Assembly (NCBI GenBank): GCA_003162995.1
Contig: PLUZ01000179.1
Coordinates: 1-6,899 of the forward strand
Reading direction: 5' to 3'
Source: Methylocapsa sp.
GTDB lineage: Bacteria; Pseudomonadota; Alphaproteobacteria; Rhizobiales; Beijerinckiaceae
Length of the DNA stretch: 6,899 bases
Made by a program: the position numbers and the translations under genes. The number at the start of each line of letters is the position of its first letter. Positions within the stretch are counted from its first letter, which is position 1. The notes beneath the pieces were generated by a model. It saw nothing but the letters and a program-made list of their open reading frames with translations. It made no database searches and had not been told where the DNA came from. Below, one piece after another: positions 1 through 5,101 of this stretch.

Positions 1-1
1 C

Positions 2-254
2 AGCGCGATCGGCATTTCTGGCGCCTCGCCAATGTGCTCTTACGGCGCAGGCAAGGCCGTGATAACATTAAAACAAGGCGTGCTATCATCGCACGCGATG
101 GATTTGTGGAGTTAGTGGCGTCTTACACCCCCGGCCGCCGCTTGGCCGACATCGCTGGGGGGACGGAGTGGCCGCGCTCCGGGCTAGTAACGCCGCGTCG
201 AGCATGACTGGAGACATGATCTTCATCGATGCCGGACCCCACAACATGGGCTGA
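2..254 (+). pseudogene. Decayed 3' end of a short-chain dehydrogenase/reductase, FabI-like at its C-terminus
   Basis: Two SDR-like fragments lie in different frames. The first (from base 2 to a TAG at 113-115) contains SGASPMCSYGAGKAV, which carries the SDR catalytic YxxxK signature. The second (about 157-254, ending in TGA) reads GVAALRASNAASS followed by MTGDMIFIDAGPHNMG. This resembles the SDR/enoyl-ACP reductase ending TGxxIxxDxGYHIMG, with Tyr and Ile apparently replaced. An intact SDR has roughly 60-80 residues between these motifs, but here they are about 40 codons apart, with a stop and a frame change around the six-G run at 157-162. The reading frame is therefore lost and part of the middle is probably deleted. 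The 5' part lies outside the window. The YxxxK segment looks more like a classical SDR than FabI, so the fragments could come from two genes. From memory, FabI-type genes sit beside acetate kinase genes in some rhizobia, which fits the neighbours. Confidence 0.5.
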
Positions 255-266
255 GAGGGCCGCACC

Positions 267-920
267 ATGCGCATTGCGATTTCGGCCGCCGACGCGGCGG
301 CGCTCATCCCGGATGGGGCCAGCGTGATGATCGGCGGCTTCATGGGCGTCGGTTCGCCGGACCGTATCATCGATGCGCTCGTCGCGCGCAGGGTTCGTGG
401 ATTGACGGTGATCGGCAACGACACCGCCTTCCCAGGGGTTGGCATCGGCAAGCTGATCGACGCCGGCTGTGTCGCCCAGGCGAAATTATCGCACATCGGC
501 ACCAATCCGGTGACTCAAAATAAGATGATCGCCGGCGAGATCGAGATCGATCTGATTCCGCAAGGCACGCTGGCCGAACGCATCCGCGCCGGCGGCAACG
601 GCCTTGGCGGCATCCTCACGCCAACCGGCGTCGGCACGGTGGTGGAAAAGGGCAAAAGGATCATCGAGGTCGAGGGGCGCGCCTTCCTCCTGGAACTTCC
701 GCTTCGCGCTGATTTCGCCCTGATCCGCTCCCGCGAGTCCGATTACAATTGCAATCTGACCTATCGCTTGACCGCCATGAACTTCAACCCGCTCATGGCT
801 TTCGCCGCCGATTGTGTGATCGCCGAGCCGGACGAGATCGTGCCGGTCGGCGTCATTCCGCCGGACGCGGTGCGCACGCCTGGAATTCTCGTGCATCACC
901 TCGTTGAAAGGCCACGTTGA
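267..920 (+). CDS. atoD: 3-oxoacid CoA-transferase subunit A (AtoD/ScoA-like)
   Basis: This is the alpha subunit of a heteromeric family I CoA-transferase, a cytoplasmic enzyme that moves CoA between acyl-CoA and a free acid, typically acetyl-CoA or succinyl-CoA and acetoacetate. The 217 residues match the length of E. coli AtoD (220), and recalled AtoD sequence aligns along the whole protein. The glycine-rich GGFMGVGSP is at residues 23-31, NDTAFPGVGIG at 51-61, SHIGTNP at 75-81, PQGTLAERIRAGGNGLGG at 98-115, LTPTGVGTVVEKGK at 117-130 and ADCVIAEPDEIV at 181-192. A purine-rich GAGAGGG (253-259) sits 7 bases before the ATG and supports this start. The stop TGA shares one base with the start of the beta subunit, so the two are co-transcribed and probably translationally coupled. 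The preferred acid (acetoacetate, butyrate or other) cannot be read from sequence. ScoA and AtoD naming is interchangeable here, although similarity to AtoD is the closer by memory. Confidence 0.95.
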   Translation: MRIAISAADAAALIPDGASVMIGGFMGVGSPDRIIDALVARRVRGLTVIGNDTAFPGVGIGKLIDAGCVAQAKLSHIGTNPVTQNKMIAGEIEIDLIPQGTLAERIRAGGNGLGGILTPTGVGTVVEKGKRIIEVEGRAFLLELPLRADFALIRSRESDYNCNLTYRLTAMNFNPLMAFAADCVIAEPDEIVPVGVIPPDAVRTPGILVHHLVERPR

Positions 921-1594
921 TGGATGCCAAGGAGCTGATCGCACGCCGTGTCGCCCTCGAACTTCACGACCGCACGCTGGTCAATCTCGGAATCGGGCTG
1001 CCGACCTTGGTTTCGCGCTACGTGCCGCACGGGATCACCGTCGCTTTCCAGAGCGAAAACGGCATCATCGGATTCGGCGCGCCGCCGCCCAATGGCATGG
1101 AGGACCCGCATCTGACCGACGCCGGCGGCGGCTTTATTTCAGCGCTTCCCGGCGCGGCGAGTTTCGATAGCAGCACGAGCTTCGCGCTCATTCGCGGCGG
1201 CCACCTCGACATGACGGTTCTCGGCGGACTGCAAGTCGATGCCGCCGGACACCTCGCCAACTGGATGGTGCCCGGCAAGCTGGTACCAGGCATGGGTGGC
1301 GCCATGGACCTCGTGGTTGGGGCCAAGCGCGTCATCGTCGCCATGCAGCACGCCGCCAAGGGCCAGCCGAAGATCGTAGCGACCCTCACCTTGCCACCCA
1401 CTGCGATAAGGCCTGTCAGCCTTATCGTCACCGAAATGGCGGTGATCGAACCAACCCCCGAGGGGTTGCTTCTGCGGGAGCGGGCGCCGGGGGTGAGCGT
1501 GGCGGACATCATCGCCCAAACCGGGGCCGATCTCCTGATCATTGGCGAGGTGCCGGAAATGCCGGTCGCGATCCCCAATGAAGATGCGGCCTGA
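920..1594 (+). CDS. atoA: 3-oxoacid CoA-transferase subunit B (AtoA/ScoB-like)
   Basis: This is the beta subunit, which carries the active-site glutamate that forms the enzyme-CoA thioester intermediate in family I CoA-transferases. The protein has 224 residues against 216 for E. coli AtoA. MDAK at the N-terminus, VNLGIGLPT at 21-29, the catalytic QSENG at 44-48 (Glu46, same number as in AtoA), LPGAASFDSSTSFALIRGGH at 76-95, LGGLQVD at 101-107, ANWMVPGK at 113-120 and GMGGAMDLV at 124-132 are all in place. The start is the ATG at 920, overlapping the TGA of atoD as TGATG, with GAAAGG (906-911) 8 bases upstream. A TTG one codon earlier is in frame but poorer. The last 45 or so residues are more divergent and slightly longer than in AtoA, which is normal for the family. 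The gene acts with atoD and is followed 78 bases later by the acetate kinase. Confidence 0.95.
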   Translation: MDAKELIARRVALELHDRTLVNLGIGLPTLVSRYVPHGITVAFQSENGIIGFGAPPPNGMEDPHLTDAGGGFISALPGAASFDSSTSFALIRGGHLDMTVLGGLQVDAAGHLANWMVPGKLVPGMGGAMDLVVGAKRVIVAMQHAAKGQPKIVATLTLPPTAIRPVSLIVTEMAVIEPTPEGLLLRERAPGVSVADIIAQTGADLLIIGEVPEMPVAIPNEDAA

Positions 1595-1618
1595 GGCGCG
1601 GGGAATCCCGCGGCCGAA

Positions 1619-1640
1619 GCTTTTCGCATATCGCAAAAGC
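1619..1640. repeat. Small inverted repeat between atoA and ackA
   Basis: GCTTTT and AAAAGC form a 6-base-pair stem around a 10-base loop in the 78-base gap between the CoA-transferase and kinase genes. It is not followed by a T-run, so it is not a clear terminator. It could be an mRNA processing or stability element inside the operon, or chance. Confidence 0.3.
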
Positions 1641-1672
1641 GTCATTAAGAACTGCGAAAAGGAAGCCGCCGA

Positions 1673-2875
1673 ATGAGCCGTCACGTCTTCAGCCTCAATG
1701 CCGGGTCGTCCTCGATCAAATTCGCGCTCTTCGAACTCGACGGGCACGCTCCCCTCATGCTCGCCGTCGGACAGGTGGAGATGCTCGGGGAATGGCGGCA
1801 CATCACGGTGCATGACGCCAACAGCGCGCCGATCCTTGAGGATAAGTGGTCGGATGCGGCAGGCGCTGCGTTCCACACCGAGGCCCTGCGGCGTGTGCTG
1901 GCATGGCGGCTTGATGCCTTTCCGGACGCCAATGTGGTGGCTGCCGGCCACCGCGTCGTGCATGGCGGTATCCACTATGATTCGCCGGTCCTCGTGACCG
2001 ACGAGGTGCTGCGCGACCTCGAAGCTTTGGTCCCACTCGCGCCTCTCCATCAGCCGCACAACATTGCGGGCATCCTAGCGGCGCGCGAGGCTTGGCCGCA
2101 TGTCCGGCAAGTCGCGTGTTTCGACACCGCCTTCCATCGCGCGCATCCTTTCGTCAATGACGTGTTTGCCCTGCCGCGAAGCTATTATGAAGAAGGTGTG
2201 CGGCGCTACGGCTTTCATGGCCTGTCCTACCAATATGTCACCGAAAAGCTACGGCAGGTCGCGCCGCTGCATGCGGCCGGGCGGGTGATCGTCGCGCATC
2301 TTGGGAACGGGGCCTCGATGTGCGCCATCCGGGACGGGCAGTCCGTCGCAAGCTCGATGGGTTTCACGGCGCTGGATGGCTTGCCGATGGGGACACGCTG
2401 CGGTCAGCTGGATCCGGGCGTCGTGCTCTATCTGATGCAGGAAAAGAAGATGAGCGCGGCGGCGATTACCGACCTGCTCTACCGCGAGTCCGGGCTGAAA
2501 GGCCTGTCGGGCATCTCGCACGACATGCGGGAGCTGGAGGCGTCCGATCGGCTGGAGGCACAGCAGGCGATCGAATATTTTGTCTTCCGTATCCGCCGCG
2601 AACTGGGCGGCCTGGCGGCGGTGCTTCAGGGGCTCGACGCCATGGTTTTCTGCGGCGGCATCGGCGAACACGCGTGGCATGTGCGCGAGCGGGTGCTGGA
2701 GGGCATGGAGTGGATCGGCATCGAACTTGACCGCACCGCCAACCGGGCGAGCGCGCAGGTGATCTCAACAGAGCGCTCGCGCGTGCGCGTGTTCGTGATC
2801 CCGACGGATGAGGAAGCCATGATCGCGCGGCAGACGATCGCCGTGCTGGACCGCGCGGATGCCGCTGCCGCGTGA
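1673..2875 (+). CDS. ackA: Acetate/propionate family kinase
   Basis: This cytoplasmic ASKHA-fold kinase interconverts acetate (or propionate) plus ATP and acyl phosphate plus ADP. The 400 residues are the usual family length. Signature 1, SLNAGSSSIKF, is at 7-17 and signature 2, ACFDTAFHRAHP, at 148-159, followed by RRYGFHGLSYQYV at 177-189. The nucleotide-binding segments HLGNGASM (209-216) and FCGGIGEHAWHVRERV (326-341) are present. By comparison with Methanosarcina acetate kinase, Asn9, Arg94, Asp151, His182, Arg242 and Glu380 match the key active-site residues, so it should be functional. AAGGAAG (1659-1665) lies 7 bases before the ATG. The operon places it after a CoA-transferase: acetate released by acetoacetate activation could be phosphorylated, or acetate made by the kinase could feed CoA transfer. 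The partner phosphotransacetylase that commonly neighbours ackA is absent from the window. Propionate or butyrate specificity cannot be excluded. Confidence 0.95.
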   Translation: MSRHVFSLNAGSSSIKFALFELDGHAPLMLAVGQVEMLGEWRHITVHDANSAPILEDKWSDAAGAAFHTEALRRVLAWRLDAFPDANVVAAGHRVVHGGIHYDSPVLVTDEVLRDLEALVPLAPLHQPHNIAGILAAREAWPHVRQVACFDTAFHRAHPFVNDVFALPRSYYEEGVRRYGFHGLSYQYVTEKLRQVAPLHAAGRVIVAHLGNGASMCAIRDGQSVASSMGFTALDGLPMGTRCGQLDPGVVLYLMQEKKMSAAAITDLLYRESGLKGLSGISHDMRELEASDRLEAQQAIEYFVFRIRRELGGLAAVLQGLDAMVFCGGIGEHAWHVRERVLEGMEWIGIELDRTANRASAQVISTERSRVRVFVIPTDEEAMIARQTIAVLDRADAAAA

Positions 2876-3330
2876 GTGGCGCTGGATCAGGCATGATTTG
2901 GCGGAAGTCCACGCGGCGTTGACTCCTTCTCGCGGATGCATCGGCCAGCCCGGCGCAAGTTCACTTTGAAACCATGCATTGTCCTGCCGCATTCATCGCG
3001 GCATGCTCCAGTTCGGTTTGGGGCCGCATTATGGCATGGCGCCTGGTCATGACGGTTGGCCGCGCCATACAAGCTGTTGTTGAAAACATTCCGCGGAACC
3101 ATACGCTGCTTGCACAGGTTTCAATCGCTAGTGTAGTTTGCGTCGTGTTGGCTGTGAAAGCTTAGGCAATGAACAGCTTGAAATTGTGCCGCGTCGAACT
3201 TTACCGCCGGGAGCGGAGTTTATGTTCGGTGGCGCTTCATCTGTTGGAAGCATTCCGTTTCACTTCGATGTTTCGAGCGGAATTCCAAACGGCTCTGAGT
3301 TCCAAAGTGGCAAGTTTCTAGGAGGCCTCG
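2876..3330. other. Spacer between ackA and gcrA without a convincing gene
   Basis: These 455 bases separate two well-defined plus-strand genes. A short open frame at 2974-3165 has no good ribosome site and no recognisable family. A 6-base-pair hairpin (TGCCGC/GCGGCA, 2985-3003) lies about 110 bases after ackA but has no T-run. A single GANTC methylation site (GACTC, 2921-2925) is present, far from gcrA. I see no consensus CtrA or DnaA box. A weak sigma-70-like arrangement (TTGAAA at 3178-3183, then TTACCG after 17 bases) could serve gcrA, but it is poor. The gcrA ribosome site AGGAGG (3320-3325) is strong. Confidence 0.5.
3244..3288. repeat. Interrupted palindrome in the gcrA leader
   Basis: TTGGA and ATTCCG on the left (3244-3248, 3252-3257) pair with CGGAAT and TCCAA on the right (3278-3283, 3284-3288) around a 20-base loop, with a 3-base bulge on the left. 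The stem ends 42 bases before the gcrA start. It resembles, from memory, the GCATTCCGTTTC-type dispersed palindromes of Hyphomicrobiales. It could lie in the gcrA mRNA leader or simply be an intergenic repeat. Confidence 0.45.
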
Positions 3331-3852
3331 ATGTCCTGGACCAATGAACGAATCGAGTTGTTGCAAAAGCTTTGGCTCGAAGGTAGCAGCGCCAGCCGAA
3401 TCGCTGGAGAGCTCGGCGCGGGGATTACCCGCAACGCGGTGATCGGCAAAGTCTACAGGCTCGGGCTCTCGGGCCGGGTGAAAACGCCCGTTGGACATGT
3501 GCCCGCTTCGTCACACCATAAGGCACCCCGGCGTGAGGCACACCCGCGCCCAAGCGCCCAGGCTTCCATCGGCAATACCGCTCTCGCTTTACAGCCCATG
3601 GTGATGGAAGCTCCGCGGCCCCGGGTGGAGGCGGACGTTGTCGTGCCGATTTGCGAACCCGTGACCATCATGGAATTGAGGGAGTCGATGTGCCGCTGGC
3701 CAATCGGCGATCCGACGCAGTCCGAATTTCGTTTCTGCGGCGCGAAGAAATTGCCGGGCCAAGGACCCTATTGCTCCTGCCACGCCGGCATCGCCTATCA
3801 CGGCCCGAATGAGCGCCGCCAGCGGCCGGCGAACCGCCAGTCTCGCGGTTAA
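3331..3852 (+). CDS. gcrA: Cell-cycle regulator GcrA
   Basis: GcrA is an alphaproteobacterial transcription factor that binds sigma-70 RNA polymerase holoenzyme and activates promoters carrying CcrM-methylated GANTC sites, controlling replication, division and polarity genes. The 173 residues equal the Caulobacter protein in length as I recall it. The N-terminal helix-turn-helix, MSWTNERIELLQKLW then TRNAVIGKVYRLGLSGR (33-49), is the family hallmark. A variable, Pro/Ala-rich linker spans about 50-110. The C-terminal sigma-binding domain starts near 112 with ELRESMCRWPIGDP (115-128), then FRFCGAKK (133-140) and GPYCSCHAGIAY (145-156). One extra residue appears in the GAGITRN turn relative to the usual GGVTRN, and YCSCHAGIAY is unusual in having Cys150 next to His151. 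AGGAGG lies 5 bases before the ATG. GANTC sites occur inside the gene (3350, 3398, 3682). A small DUF4169 gene follows 49 bases later on the same strand. Confidence 0.95.
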   Translation: MSWTNERIELLQKLWLEGSSASRIAGELGAGITRNAVIGKVYRLGLSGRVKTPVGHVPASSHHKAPRREAHPRPSAQASIGNTALALQPMVMEAPRPRVEADVVVPICEPVTIMELRESMCRWPIGDPTQSEFRFCGAKKLPGQGPYCSCHAGIAYHGPNERRQRPANRQSRG

Positions 3853-3901
3853 ATAGTAAGAGCGCTGCGACGAGAGCCGCAACGGGGTCACGCGCGAAAA
3901 C

Positions 3902-4102
3902 ATGGGCGACATCGTCAATCTTCGCCGCGCTCGCAAAGAGAAAGCGCGCGCCTCGGCATCCAAGGACGCCGCCGCCAACCGGGCGAAATCCGGCCGCACC
4001 CGCACCGAGCGCGACGCCTCAGATCAAGCTCGTGCGCTGGAAGAAAAGCGCCTTGAGGCGCATCGGCGCGAGGCGACCACGCCCGATGATTCTGCCGGAT
4101 AA
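3902..4102 (+). CDS. DUF4169 family small basic protein
   Basis: This 66-residue, highly charged protein begins MGDIVNLRRARKEKARA and continues with NRAKSGRTRTERDA and ALEEKRLEAHRRE. It closely follows the DUF4169 pattern (xxIVNLRRARKxKAR, NRxxFGRTxxER, LxxxRLDxHR) typical of small alphaproteobacterial proteins. No function is established for the family. The Arg/Lys-rich helix suggests nucleic-acid or ribosome contact, but that is inference. The length is usual, with a short extra tail after HRRE. The ATG has no good ribosome site: the nearest purine run, GGGG (3884-3887), is 14 bases away. It may be translated from a gcrA transcript, as the gap is only 49 bases and shows no terminator. From memory, relatives often neighbour a ribbon-helix-helix gene, which is not seen here. 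Confidence 0.85.
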   Translation: MGDIVNLRRARKEKARASASKDAAANRAKSGRTRTERDASDQARALEEKRLEAHRREATTPDDSAG

Positions 4103-4129
4103 AGCGACGCGCACGGCCTGCGTTGCGCC

Positions 4130-4180
4130 CTTCCCTCTTCCAGAGGAAGCCCGAAGGGCTGTCTCGAAGGATGAGGGAAG
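4130..4180. repeat. REP-like intergenic palindrome
   Basis: Outer arms CTTCCCTC (4130-4137) and GAGGGAAG (4173-4180) are perfect inverted copies. Between them are CTTCC/GGAAG (4137-4141 and 4145-4149) and GCCC-GAA-GGGC (4149-4159), then CTCGAAGGATGAGG. This matches the pattern of a dispersed repeat common between genes in Hyphomicrobiales (CTCATCC...GCCC..GGGC..CTCGAAGGATGAG), recognised from memory. It sits 28 bases after the DUF4169 stop and may end or stabilise the gcrA-DUF4169 transcript, although no T-run follows. Confidence 0.65.
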
Positions 4181-4212
4181 CCTGACAAAAGTAATAGCCG
4201 TCCTAGCCAAGC

Positions 4213-4233
4213 CACCCCATTCATCGCATGGGG
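4213..4233. repeat. Hairpin and first copy of a 16-base direct repeat
   Basis: CCCCAT (4215-4220) and ATGGGG (4228-4233) form a stem with a 7-base loop. Bases 4213-4228 recur exactly at 4791-4806, where the hairpin is broken because the following bases are CGG rather than TGG. The two copies bracket the AT-richer small-gene pair. Confidence 0.55.
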
Positions 4234-4340
4234 AAAAAGGGCCCGCCTCCCTGCGACCCTACGACGCCAGCTCCCTGATTTAGCAGGCATGGATTTGGCA
4301 TGGCGGTGGGTGCTGCCGCGGAAAGGGAGGCGAGGTTCTG

Positions 4341-4574
4341 ATGTGGGATACAAAAATCAGAGAACTTATCGACAGGCTTTTTATTGAAGCAAATGGCAAT
4401 AAATCAGCGTTCGAGGAGGCGCTTCGCGAAGCAGACATCGAGTTTGTTTCATCGGAAAGTGATATTGTAGCGGTGCCCTCAAAATATGAAGAGGAAAATA
4501 CCGTTTATAATTACTTCGAGGATGGTGGCGGGGTTTGGTGCTACGTTCCGCCGGTCAAGAACACGCTTCAATGA
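4341..4574 (+). CDS. Small acidic hypothetical protein (77 aa)
   Basis: I do not recognise this protein. It is acidic and probably soluble. An N-terminal amphipathic helical stretch (about 1-31, IRELIDRLFIEAN then FEEALREAD) is followed by a short, probably beta, tail with EEENTVYNYFEDGGGVWCYVPP (split by the turn at DGGG, about 61-64). Residues 31-47 (ADIEFVSSESDIVAVPS) contain alternating hydrophobics. Coding support comes from GAGG (4332-4335) 5 bases before the ATG, with GGGAGG (4325-4330) further up, and from the ATGA overlap with the next frame. By my count 104 of 234 bases are G or C (about 44%), well below the neighbouring genes, which suggests recent acquisition. Small acidic partners of membrane peptides occur in toxin-antitoxin and immunity pairs, but nothing here shows such a role. 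Confidence 0.6.
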   Translation: MWDTKIRELIDRLFIEANGNKSAFEEALREADIEFVSSESDIVAVPSKYEEENTVYNYFEDGGGVWCYVPPVKNTLQ

Positions 4575-4828
4575 CCGCGCTCATCGCCCCCGCCGTCCTG
4601 CTCGGCCTCTGGGCTTTGACCGCCACACATCCTGTTGCGGGCATTGCGCTCGCCCTCAGAATCATGTGTTGGCCGTACCTGAGATGGGCACTCAAATTTT
4701 GGTTCGAAGGGGCGTTCCCGCTGCCCTCTCCTCCGGCCTTAACGATCGATCTCTGTCGCCAATCGAAGAAATCGGCCGCCCCGGCCGCATCACCCCATTC
4801 ATCGCACGGCCGACCCCAGCGTATCTGA
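4571..4828 (+). CDS. Small hydrophobic protein (85 aa), probable membrane peptide
   Basis: No family is recognised. The frame begins with an ATG overlapping the preceding TGA as ATGA, the usual geometry for translational coupling. There is no strong ribosome site of its own, and the in-frame TTG at 4535 is a less likely start. Residues 3-18 (ALIAPAVLLGLWALTA) and about 21-47 (PVAGIALALRIMCWPYLRWA and onward) are hydrophobic and rich in Trp, Ala and Leu, consistent with one or two membrane segments. The remainder (48-85) is Pro/Ser/Ala-rich and basic at the end. The last residues are encoded by repeat sequence: the 16-base repeat (4791-4806) gives SPHSSHG, and the stop lies in the left arm of the 150-base inverted-repeat element. 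The native C-terminus may thus have been replaced. It is possible that this frame is not expressed. Confidence 0.42.
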   Translation: MTALIAPAVLLGLWALTATHPVAGIALALRIMCWPYLRWALKFWFEGAFPLPSPPALTIDLCRQSKKSAAPAASPHSSHGRPQRI

Positions 4829-4871
4829 ACTTTGAAGTCAAGGATCTTCGACCGCTGGAGGCGGCGCGCCA

Positions 4872-4897
4872 TCGAAATCGGACCTGTCCGATTTCGA
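4872..4897. repeat. Perfect 11-bp hairpin inside the 150-base element
   Basis: TCGAAATCGGA (4872-4882) and TCCGATTTCGA (4887-4897) are exact reverse complements around the loop CCTG. The AAATCGGA/TCCGATTT motif is, from memory, a recurring core of intergenic repeats in Hyphomicrobiales. Confidence 0.7.
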
Positions 4898-4908
4898 CAT
4901 CATAAATG

Positions 4909-4934
4909 CCGATCCCGGCAACAGCCGGAATCGG
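4909..4934. repeat. Second hairpin inside the 150-base element
   Basis: CCGATCCCGGC (4909-4919) pairs with GCCGGAATCGG (4924-4934) around the loop AACA, with one mismatch (C4914 opposite A4929). It follows the first hairpin by 11 bases, so the element's spacer is almost entirely base-paired in single-stranded form. Confidence 0.6.
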
Positions 4935-5042
4935 TGCGCGTCCTTGAGTTCAAAGTTCAGATACGCTTTTTGGCCGCTGAGCGATGAATGGGTTTTTCCG
5001 CGCCATGCGCGCGTGAGCAATGAGGCCCCCCGCTGCGTCGCG

Positions 5043-5086
5043 TCATACCCGGCCTTGAGCCGGGCATCCAGCATCGGCTCTGGATG
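5043..5086. repeat. Dispersed intergenic palindrome downstream of the TPR gene
   Basis: CCCGGC-CTTGA-GCCGGG (5048-5064) is a perfect 6-base-pair hairpin within GTCATACCCGGCCTTGAGCC, a form of the GTCAT-CCCGGxxTTGAxCCGGGCATCCA repeat known between genes in many alphaproteobacteria (recalled, not searched). A second hairpin, CATCCAG/CTGGATG (5065-5071 and 5080-5086), follows at once. The block ends 15 bases beyond the stop of the minus-strand TPR gene and could serve as its transcript end, although no T-run is present on that strand. Confidence 0.55.
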
Positions 5087-5101
5087 GGACAAGAGCTGGC
5101 T

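Larger units (their letters stand above)
4818..4967. repeat. 150-base element with 27-base terminal inverted repeats (MITE-like)
   Basis: Bases 4818-4844 and 4941-4967 are inverted copies of each other with a single mismatch (core AGCGTATCTGAACTTTGAA). They enclose a 96-base spacer that itself contains two hairpins (4872-4897 and 4909-4934). There is no coding capacity and no obvious target duplication just outside the arms. Short, non-coding, hairpin-rich and bounded by long inverted ends, it looks like a MITE or a pair of dispersed repeats in opposite orientation. The right arm runs into five Ts (4967-4971), so a transcript from the small-gene pair could end here. The TGA that closes the 85-residue frame (4826-4828) lies in the left arm. 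Confidence 0.7.

Noticed and set aside
1139..2059. 306-codon minus-strand open frame across atoA and ackA
   Set aside because: It is antisense to two clearly functional genes, has low-complexity His/Arg/Gly-rich translation and no family signature. It is a GC-rich shadow frame.
2974..3165. 63-codon open frame between ackA and gcrA
   Set aside because: It has no ribosome site, no recognisable family and no operon context. Its hydrophobic tail alone is not enough.
3138..3347. 69-codon open frame overlapping the gcrA start
   Set aside because: It runs through the gcrA leader palindrome and ribosome site into gcrA in another frame, and has no start signal.
4366..4374. TTATCGACA, one base from a DnaA box
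   Set aside because: It is single, lies inside a coding frame and has no neighbouring boxes or AT-rich unwinding region, so there is no case for an origin.
4838..5092. 84-codon minus-strand open frame through the inverted-repeat element
   Set aside because: Its translation derives from the element's arms and hairpins and from the dispersed palindrome. It has no ribosome site and no family match.
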